From Spirochaetaceae bacterium (GTDB lineage: Bacteria; Spirochaetota; Spirochaetia; SZUA-6; Bin103): a stretch of 28,464 nt of DNA. The position numbers were made by a program, and so were the translations under genes. The stretch lies in the NCBI GenBank assembly GCA_028818385.1, contig JAPPNY010000204.1, positions 1 to 28,464 on the forward strand, written 5' to 3'. The notes under the pieces were generated by a model. It was not told the DNA's origin. It saw nothing but the letters and a program-made list of their open reading frames with translations, and searched no databases. Of this stretch, positions 22,651-28,464 are shown piece by piece (position 1 is the first letter of the stretch; each line of letters opens with the position of its first letter).

Positions 22651-23724
22651 ATGCTGAAGATCCCCGATTCCGGCGCGCTCGACTTCCTGGCGGTGGGGGC
22701 ACTGGTCCACCGCCTGGACCCCGGCGTCATCCCGTTCCCGCACGCGTCGGAGCTATCCATCCACGTCTCCGGCGGCGAGTACAACTGTGCCGCCAACCTC
22801 GCCTCCTGCTTCGGGATGCGCACCGGCGTCGCCGCGGCGATGGTGTCGTATCCGATCGGCGACATGATCGACCGCTCGGTGCGCGCCATGGGCGTGCGGC
22901 CCTTCTACAAGCGCTTCGCGCACGATGGCGTGCGCGGGCCGAACATGGCGACCGTGTACAGCGACCGCGGCGCCGGCGTGCGCGCGCCTGAGGTGTTCTA
23001 CAACCGCGCGAACGAGGCGGCCGCCCGCCTGCAGCCCGGCGACTTCGACTGGTCCGGCATCATGCGGGACGGGGTCCGCTGGCTGCACTCGGGCGGCATC
23101 TTCGCGGCGCTCTCGGAGACGACGCCGCAGGTGATCGTCGAAGCGATGCAGGCCGCGAAGGCTGCCGGGGCAGTGGTTTCCTTCGACCTGAACTACCGCG
23201 GCAAGCTGTGGCAGGTCGCCGGCGGCGCGGACACCGCACACGCCACGCTGCGAGAGATCGTCAGCAACGTCGACGTGCTGGTCGGCAACGAGGAGGACCT
23301 GCAGGAAGGGCTCGGCATCGCGGGGCCGGAGGCCACGGGCGCGTCCAAGCTCGACCCGCGCGCGTTCCTGCAGATGATCGATCGCGTCACCGCGGAGTTC
23401 CCGAACATCTCCGTGGTGGCCACCACGCTGCGCGACGTGCACTCCGCCAACCGCCATGACTGGAGCGCGGTGGCCTGGGTGGAGGGCGAGACAGTCACTG
23501 CCCCGACATGTCAGCTCGATGTCTATGACCGGGTCGGCGGGGGAGACGGCTTTGCCGCCGGGTTCTTCTACGGGCTCATGAGCGGCGCGTCCCCGGAGGA
23601 GGCCCTGCGGGTGGGCTGGGCGCACGGCGCGCTGCTGACGACGTTCCCCGGCGACACGACCATGGCGACGCTCGACCAGGTGCGCACCTTGGCCGGCGGC
23701 AGCTCGGCGCGCATCGTCCGCTGA
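22651..23724 (+). CDS. PfkB-family sugar kinase, 2-keto-3-deoxygluconate kinase-like
   Basis: 357-aa ribokinase-family kinase. The N-terminal substrate region GGEYNCAANLASCFG (about 40-55), SFDLNYRGKLW (about 178-188), VLVGNEEDL, and the C-terminal catalytic signature RVGGGDGFAAGFFYGL (about 294-309, with the general-base Asp) are all present. The S-x-D-x-N-x-R-x-x-L-W pattern is usual in KDG kinases. ATG 22651 has GAGGAG 10 bases upstream. It is the first gene of an apparent operon with the ceramidase-like hydrolase and the second enolase enzyme. Phosphorylation of 2-keto-3-deoxy acids would continue the pathway from the dehydratases; other ketose or deoxy-sugar substrates are possible. Confidence 0.78.
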   Translation: MLKIPDSGALDFLAVGALVHRLDPGVIPFPHASELSIHVSGGEYNCAANLASCFGMRTGVAAAMVSYPIGDMIDRSVRAMGVRPFYKRFAHDGVRGPNMATVYSDRGAGVRAPEVFYNRANEAAARLQPGDFDWSGIMRDGVRWLHSGGIFAALSETTPQVIVEAMQAAKAAGAVVSFDLNYRGKLWQVAGGADTAHATLREIVSNVDVLVGNEEDLQEGLGIAGPEATGASKLDPRAFLQMIDRVTAEFPNISVVATTLRDVHSANRHDWSAVAWVEGETVTAPTCQLDVYDRVGGGDGFAAGFFYGLMSGASPEEALRVGWAHGALLTTFPGDTTMATLDQVRTLAGGSSARIVR

Positions 23725-23735
23725 GGCGGCACGCG

Positions 23736-25067
23736 ATGGGCTCGGCGCAACACGGCCCGGCGGCAGCATTGCAGGCAGGCATCGGCGCCACGGACATCAC
23801 TCCCGCCGGGCCGATCCGCATGGCCGGATGGTTCAGCCGCGACCACGCCTCGGAGGGGGTGAGCCACCCGATCTACGCCAAGGCGCTGGCGCTGCGCGAC
23901 GCCGCCGGCCACACCGGGGTGTGGCTCACCGCGGACATCCTGGGCTACAGCCGCACCATGGCGGACACCCTGGAGCGGCGGCTTCAGGAACGCTACGGCC
24001 TGTCGCAGGACCAGGTCATCCTGGGCAGCTCGCACAACCACAGCGGGCCGATGGTCGGCGACCTGCTGCACCTGTACTTCGACCTGCAGCCGGAGGAGAA
24101 GGCGACCGTCGCGGGTTACACCGAGCAGCTCCTGGAGCGCATCGTCGGCGTGGTCGGCCAAGCGCTGGCGGCCCTGGCGCCGGCCGAGCTCAGCATGGGC
24201 TTCGGGCTCGCCGGATTCGGGGTCAACCGCCGCCGCGCCCGCGGCGCCGACACACTCAGGCGCCCGCAGGCGGTCGATCACGACGTTCCCGTGCTGGCCG
24301 TGCGGGCGCCGGACGGTGCGCTGCGCGGCATCGTATTCGGCTACGCCTGCCACACCACGGCCGTGTACGACTACCGCATCAACGGCGACTATGCCGGCTA
24401 CGCGCAGAGCTTTCTGGAAGCTGCATGTCCGGGCGCCACCGCGATGTTCGCGGCCGGCTGCGGCGGCGACATCAATCCGCTGCCGCGCTGGCGGGAGGGG
24501 CTGGGGGAGAGCTGCGGCGCAATGCTGAGCGCCGCGGTGCAGGACGTGCTCGACGGCCGTTACGGTGCCATGAAGCCCGTGACCGGTCCGCTCGCCACCG
24601 GCGCCGACGAGCCGCTGCTGTCGCTGCAGGATCCTCCGGGCCGCCAAGCCTTGCAGGATGCGTTGCGCGGCCTCGGGCCAAAGGACCGGGGCGTGGAGCG
24701 GCGCTCGATCGAGCACCAGCTCGCCGTGCTGAAGCGGGATGGGCGGCTGCGGGACCACTGCCCGTATCCCATCCGAGTCTGGCGGTTCGGCTCCGGTCAG
24801 CTCGTGATCGCCCTGGCCGGCGAGCCGGTGGTGGATTACTCGCTGCGCTTCCGCGCCGCCTACGGCTGGGACCGTACCTGGGTGGCCGGCTACAACCACG
24901 TGCTGCTCGCCTACATCCCGTCGGGGAGGATCCTGGCCGAGGGGGACTATGAGGGCACCACCGGCATGCTGGAGTACGGCCTGCCGGGACCGTTCGCGGG
25001 GTGGGTGGAGTCGGCCATCGCCCGCTCGGTGGACCTCCTGGTGACGCGGTTGTCCTCCGCATCGTGA
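23736..25067 (+). CDS. Neutral/alkaline ceramidase N-terminal-domain-like hydrolase
   Basis: 443-aa protein resembling the N-terminal catalytic domain of neutral non-lysosomal ceramidase. Features are AGIGATDITP (about 13-23), SSHNHSGP (about 98-105, zinc-binding His), GYACHTT near 205 and GCGGDINP near 241. Full ceramidases are about 650 aa with a secretion signal; this one has no signal peptide and lacks the C-terminal domain, as do many bacterial homologues annotated only by domain. It stands 11 bp after the kinase and overlaps or abuts the next enolase gene. In this sugar-acid setting it may hydrolyse another amide or ester, for example from a glycolipid or glycoside; the true substrate is unknown. 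Confidence 0.72.
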   Translation: MGSAQHGPAAALQAGIGATDITPAGPIRMAGWFSRDHASEGVSHPIYAKALALRDAAGHTGVWLTADILGYSRTMADTLERRLQERYGLSQDQVILGSSHNHSGPMVGDLLHLYFDLQPEEKATVAGYTEQLLERIVGVVGQALAALAPAELSMGFGLAGFGVNRRRARGADTLRRPQAVDHDVPVLAVRAPDGALRGIVFGYACHTTAVYDYRINGDYAGYAQSFLEAACPGATAMFAAGCGGDINPLPRWREGLGESCGAMLSAAVQDVLDGRYGAMKPVTGPLATGADEPLLSLQDPPGRQALQDALRGLGPKDRGVERRSIEHQLAVLKRDGRLRDHCPYPIRVWRFGSGQLVIALAGEPVVDYSLRFRAAYGWDRTWVAGYNHVLLAYIPSGRILAEGDYEGTTGMLEYGLPGPFAGWVESAIARSVDLLVTRLSSAS

Positions 25068-25081
25068 GTGGCGGAAACGGC

Positions 25082-26209
25082 ATGCGCATCCAGCTCGAGC
25101 GGTGCGCGGTGGTCACGGCCACCCCGCACACCACCTGGACGTTCGCGGTGCTGGGCGACGGCGAAGGCACCGCCACGACGGTCGAGGTTACTTCCGGCCG
25201 TTCGATGCAGGTGATCGACGCGCTGGCCGGCATGGTCGAGTCCCTGCACCCCACAGGCGTGACCGGCGAAGGCCAGATCGAGGAGTTGCTGTGCCTCACG
25301 CAGGACCCGCTGCGGGAGGATGGCGTGCTCGCCACCGCGGTCAGCGCCCTGCGCAGCGCCGCGGCACAGCTCGAAGCCGCACGGGCGGGGATGAGCCTGC
25401 ACTGCTTCCTGGGAGCGGCGCCCACGGACTCCGTCGAGCTCTACGCCAACATCAACCGGGGCCTGCGCGCCACCGACCGGACTCCGGATGCCTTCGAGCG
25501 CGCCGCCGCGCGGGCCGCGCGGGAGGGGTTCGGGACCTTCAAGTGCGCGCCGTTCGACGAGGTGTCACCGGCGATGGCGCCGGACCGCATGCTCCGTGAG
25601 GCCCTTCCCGGCCTGGAGCGAGTGCGGGCGGTACGCCGCGCGATCGGCGCCGGCGCGCGCCTGCTGGTCGATTGTCACAGCCGCTTCTCGGCGGAGGCGG
25701 CGCCCGCCGTCGCGCGCGAGCTCGCGACGCTCGACGTGGGCTGGTTCGAGGAGCCGGTGCAGCCGACATCGGCGTCCGCCGACTTGGCCGCGATCGCCGG
25801 CGCGGTGCCCTTGCCGGTCGCCGGTGGCGAGAGCGGGTATGGCGTGGAGTTCTTCGACGGCCTCCTGGATCAGAGAGCGGTGGCAATCGTCATGCCGGAC
25901 GTCAAGTACTGCGGCGGCGTGGCCGAGGCGGTGCGGGCGGGCCTGTCGACGATCGCGCGTGGCGGCGGGGTGTCGTTGCACAGCCCGTCGGGACCGATCT
26001 CGCTGCTGGCCAGCGCTCACGTGACGGCCGCCGTAGACGGCGCCCTGCCGCTGGAGCACGCCGTCCACGAGGTCGACTGGCGCGCCGACCTGATCGAGCC
26101 GGTCGAGCGGATCCAGAACGGGCGGCTACTGCTCCCGTCGTCCGCGGGTCTGGGAGCAGCGCTGAACGAGAAGCTGGTGCGGTGCCACGGCCGCCTATGG
26201 AGGCCCTGA
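25082..26209 (+). CDS. Enolase-superfamily acid-sugar dehydratase/racemase
   Basis: 375-aa mandelate-racemase-group enzyme, only distantly like the one at 13949. Visible active-site segments are LLVDCHSRFS near 194-203 (Asp and His), WFEEP near 220-224, GGES near 246-249 and SLHSPSGPIS near 297-306. The D-x-H and H-S-P-x-G-P pattern is again GalD-like. ATG 25082 is preferred; GTG 25064 would overlap the preceding stop as GTGA and is a real alternative. As the third gene of the operon with the kinase, it would supply the 2-keto-3-deoxy acid for that enzyme. It ends 15 bp before the convergent livM, with no clear terminator between. Confidence 0.78.
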   Translation: MRIQLERCAVVTATPHTTWTFAVLGDGEGTATTVEVTSGRSMQVIDALAGMVESLHPTGVTGEGQIEELLCLTQDPLREDGVLATAVSALRSAAAQLEAARAGMSLHCFLGAAPTDSVELYANINRGLRATDRTPDAFERAAARAAREGFGTFKCAPFDEVSPAMAPDRMLREALPGLERVRAVRRAIGAGARLLVDCHSRFSAEAAPAVARELATLDVGWFEEPVQPTSASADLAAIAGAVPLPVAGGESGYGVEFFDGLLDQRAVAIVMPDVKYCGGVAEAVRAGLSTIARGGGVSLHSPSGPISLLASAHVTAAVDGALPLEHAVHEVDWRADLIEPVERIQNGRLLLPSSAGLGAALNEKLVRCHGRLWRP

Positions 26210-26224
26210 GCGGGTCGTCCCGCC

Positions 26225-27556
26225 CTATCGCCGCTCTTCCGGGATCAGGCCACGCGGAGCGAACCGCAGCACAAGCAGCAGGACCAGGCCCATGACGACC
26301 GGGCGCATGTGGGCGGCGCTGTCCAGGAGATGGGCGCGCAGCGCGCTCTCCTCTGACAGGGCGGAGGTGGCCATCTCCATCAGGCGCAGGCCGACCGGCT
26401 CGGCCTGGATCCACACGTACCAGATCAGGAAGCCGCCGAGCACTGCACCCCAGTTGTTGCCCGAGCCGCCCACGATCACCATCACCCAGATCAGGAACGT
26501 GAAGCGCATCGGCTGGTAGGAGGCCGGCGTGAACTGGCCGTCGAGCGTGGTCAGCATGGCGCCGGCTATGCCGATCACGGCCGAGCCCAGCACGAAGACC
26601 TGCAGGTGGCGGGAGGTCACGTCCTTGCCCATGGCGCGAGCGGCCGTCTCGTTGTCGCGGATGGCGCGCATCATCCGGCCCCACGGCGAGCGCAGCGCGG
26701 TCTCGGAGAGCCACGTCAGTACGACCAGGACGACGAGGAACAGGCCCGCGTAGCACAGCTTGACGACGATCGACGACAGCTCCACGTGCGACATGCCGAG
26801 CGTCGATGCCCACTCCTGGAACCACGCCGCGTTTTGCAGATCGATCTCGTAGGGGACCGGCCGCGGCAGGCCGTTGACGTTCTTCACGCCGCGCGTCAGC
26901 CACTCCTCGTACTTGAGGAAGGCGACGATGATCTCGGAGATGCCCAGGGTGGCGATCGCCAGGTAATCGGAGCGCAGGCTGAGGCTGATCCTGCAGACCC
27001 ACGCCGCCCCTGCCGCGAACGCGCCGCCCACCAGCCAGGACAGGACGATGGGAAGGCCGAGCCCGCCCAGGTACCCGGTGACGGTCGGCTCGACTGCTTC
27101 GATGGCCTCCACCGCCGGCGCGAACACCGCGCGGGCGGCCAGTCCGCCGCCGATCAGCAGGCACGCCACCGCCAGCCGCCGGTACAGCGGCGTGCCGAGA
27201 CGGCGGCGGACGAACAGCACGGCGATCACGGTGAGCGCCGCCAGCCCCAGCGCCACCAGCACGCCGGCACCCCCGGCGCGCCAGGCGGCGGTCACCGGCG
27301 GCATCGACACCAGCACGCCGGCCAGTCCGCCGAGGGCGGCGAAGCCCATCACGCCGGAGTTGAACAGGCCGGCGTAGCCCCACTGAATGTTGACGCCGAG
27401 CGTCATGATGGCCGAGATCAGGCACAGGTTGAGAATCGCCAGCGCCAGCGGCCAGCTCTGCACCAGTCCCACCAGGCAGACCAGGGCCCCCATGACCGCG
27501 AACAGGACGGGCTTGCGTGGGATGCGCGCCATCCACGGGCCCGCATGGCCGCTCAC
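26225..27556 (-). CDS. livM: Branched-chain amino-acid-type ABC permease LivM
   Basis: 443-aa inner-membrane permease of the LIV/urea type. The family signature LRSDYLAIATLGISEIIVAFL, the coupling loop SPWGRMMRAIRDNETAARAMG and GNNWGAVLGGFLIW are all present. GTG 27556 was chosen because GGAGG stands 9 bases upstream and it overlaps the livH stop by 4 bases; ATG 27532 (MARIPRKP) is the alternative. The usual length is about 320-360 aa; the excess is an insertion of roughly 95 residues at about 90-185, with extra hydrophobic segments, between the early GFAALGGL helix and the signature. Despite the name, such importers take up amino acids, amides, urea or other small organics. The ATPases and binding protein are not in the window. 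Confidence 0.85.
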   Translation of the reverse strand: MSGHAGPWMARIPRKPVLFAVMGALVCLVGLVQSWPLALAILNLCLISAIMTLGVNIQWGYAGLFNSGVMGFAALGGLAGVLVSMPPVTAAWRAGGAGVLVALGLAALTVIAVLFVRRRLGTPLYRRLAVACLLIGGGLAARAVFAPAVEAIEAVEPTVTGYLGGLGLPIVLSWLVGGAFAAGAAWVCRISLSLRSDYLAIATLGISEIIVAFLKYEEWLTRGVKNVNGLPRPVPYEIDLQNAAWFQEWASTLGMSHVELSSIVVKLCYAGLFLVVLVVLTWLSETALRSPWGRMMRAIRDNETAARAMGKDVTSRHLQVFVLGSAVIGIAGAMLTTLDGQFTPASYQPMRFTFLIWVMVIVGGSGNNWGAVLGGFLIWYVWIQAEPVGLRLMEMATSALSEESALRAHLLDSAAHMRPVVMGLVLLLVLRFAPRGLIPEERR

Positions 27557-28464
27557 GTCGACTTGCCTCCGAAGATGCCGGTGGGCTTCACGACCAGCAC
27601 GACGACCAGGATGAAGAACGAGACGGCGAACTTGTAGTCGGTGGAGAGCAACTGGACCAAGCCGTCCGGACGCCAGCCTTCCGGTCCCAGGTAGGTCAGG
27701 AACTTCTTGTACGGATAGGTGATCAGCACCTCCGAGAACGCCACCACGAAGCCGCCGGTGATGGCGCCGAGAGGGCTGCCCAGGCCGCCGACGATGGCGG
27801 CGGCGAAGATCGGCAGCAGCAGCGACAGGTAGACGAACGGCTTGAAGCTCTTGTCCAGGCCGTACAGCGTGCCCGCCACCGCGGCCAGCGCGCCGACGAT
27901 GATCCAGGTGACCGCCACCACCCGTTCCGGGTTGATGCCGGACAGCAGGGCCAGGTCCTCGTTGTCCGAGTAGGCGCGCATCGACTTGCCCGTCCGCGTC
28001 CTGCCGAGGAACCAGAACAGCCAGAGCACCAGGACGGCCGTGACCGCGACGGTGATGGTCTGCGTGGTCTTGATGGCCAGTCCCTCGCGGAGCCCCGTGG
28101 CTTCCTTGAACTGGCGGACGCTGACGACGAACCGCGTCCCGTCGGTGAACACCTGGTCGTCCGGGCCGATCACGAAGCGGATGAGCCCGTTGATCACGAA
28201 CATGACGCCGACACTGGCGACCAGCAGGATGACGGGCGCCGCTTTCTTGCGGCGATAGAAGCGGTAGACCCAGCGATCGATGACGAGGCACAGGACGCCG
28301 GCGGCCACGATTCCCGCGGGGAGGGCCAGCAGCGCCGTCGGCAGGGGACCCAGGCCGATCTCTGCGGACTGCAGGAGCCAGGTGAACAGAATGGAGACCA
28401 TGGCGCCGAACGCCATGGTCTCGCCGTGCGCGAAGTTGGAGAAGCGCAGCACGCCGTACACCAG
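27553..28464 (-). CDS. livH: Branched-chain amino-acid-type ABC permease LivH, 5' end missing
   Basis: Partner permease of LivM; the gene runs off the right edge, so the first residues are absent. What is seen begins LVYGVLRFSNFAHGE, which in the family follows an initial helix of about 20-30 residues. The coupling loop TRTGKSMRAYSDNEDLALLSGI and the C-terminal glycine-rich GGLGSPLGAITGG are standard, and about eight membrane segments are visible. It lies upstream of livM on the minus strand and overlaps it by 4 bases. An internal ATG should not be taken as the start. Confidence 0.87.
   Translation of the reverse strand: MVYGVLRFSNFAHGETMAFGAMVSILFTWLLQSAEIGLGPLPTALLALPAGIVAAGVLCLVIDRWVYRFYRRKKAAPVILLVASVGVMFVINGLIRFVIGPDDQVFTDGTRFVVSVRQFKEATGLREGLAIKTTQTITVAVTAVLVLWLFWFLGRTRTGKSMRAYSDNEDLALLSGINPERVVAVTWIIVGALAAVAGTLYGLDKSFKPFVYLSLLLPIFAAAIVGGLGSPLGAITGGFVVAFSEVLITYPYKKFLTYLGPEGWRPDGLVQLLSTDYKFAVSFFILVVVLVVKPTGIFGGKST

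Noticed and set aside
27557..28291. N-terminal extension of LivM giving a 688-codon open frame
   Set aside because: The extension overlaps livH in another frame and encodes no transporter sequence; the GTG at 27556 with GGAGG is the real start.
1..28464. tRNA or rRNA genes
   Set aside because: I saw no cloverleaf with TTCRANNC-type T-loop context or rRNA-like conserved blocks; a covariance-model scan would settle it.

Overview
GC-rich window (about two thirds G+C by eye) from a bacterium that uses GTG starts and 4-base GTGA stop/start overlaps freely. A lipoprotein signal, FtsX/MacB-type permeases and a HipBA pair suggest a cell with an envelope and periplasm. The mix of sugar-acid enolases, a PhyH dioxygenase, a LIV-type importer and many paralogues resembles uncultured environmental bacteria (Spirochaetota- or Poribacteria-like); I cannot fix the taxon from sequence alone.

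Region 1 (1-9170) is a tandem array of three FtsX/MacB-like permease pairs, called A and B here: A1-B1-A2(frameshifted)-B2, then two ribbon-helix-helix (RHH) genes, then A3-B3. No ABC nucleotide-binding subunit lies in the window. The RHH stop overlaps the A3 start, and a fragment of an RHH 3' end lies just before A1, so the ancestral module was probably RHH-A-B.

Region 2 (9171-14040) is a rearranged duplication. A 377-aa AAA+ ATPase gene (minus strand) occurs twice. About 1,042 bp of it reads as identical between copies, while the flanks are clearly diverged. Copy 1 is followed by a truncated 5' end of an enolase-superfamily gene; copy 2 is preceded by a truncated permease-B tail. Between the two scars sits a gene for a 14-repeat beta-propeller lipoprotein whose C-terminus reads antisense through the enolase remnant.

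Region 3 (13949-16137) holds an intact galactonate/mannonate-dehydratase-like enolase, a PhyH-type dioxygenase and what looks like the tail of a lost DHDPS/KDG-aldolase-type gene.

Region 4 (16200-21661) has a HipB/HipA toxin-antitoxin operon behind an AT-rich twin-palindrome operator, an UlaG-like metallo-hydrolase, an alkaline-phosphatase-superfamily phosphodiesterase, NudC, and a HEPN/MNT pair with a long overlap. A 32-nt palindromic repeat occurs at the phosphodiesterase start and, inverted, inside nudC.

Region 5 (21679-28464) looks like carbohydrate/sugar-acid catabolism: a COG3618 amidohydrolase (minus), divergent from an operon of PfkB sugar kinase, neutral-ceramidase-like hydrolase and a second enolase-superfamily dehydratase; then, convergent, LivM and LivH (LivH runs off the right edge). 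A dehydratase, a KDG-kinase-like enzyme, a lactonase-like hydrolase and an importer together fit uptake and breakdown of an acid sugar, but the substrate is not readable from sequence.
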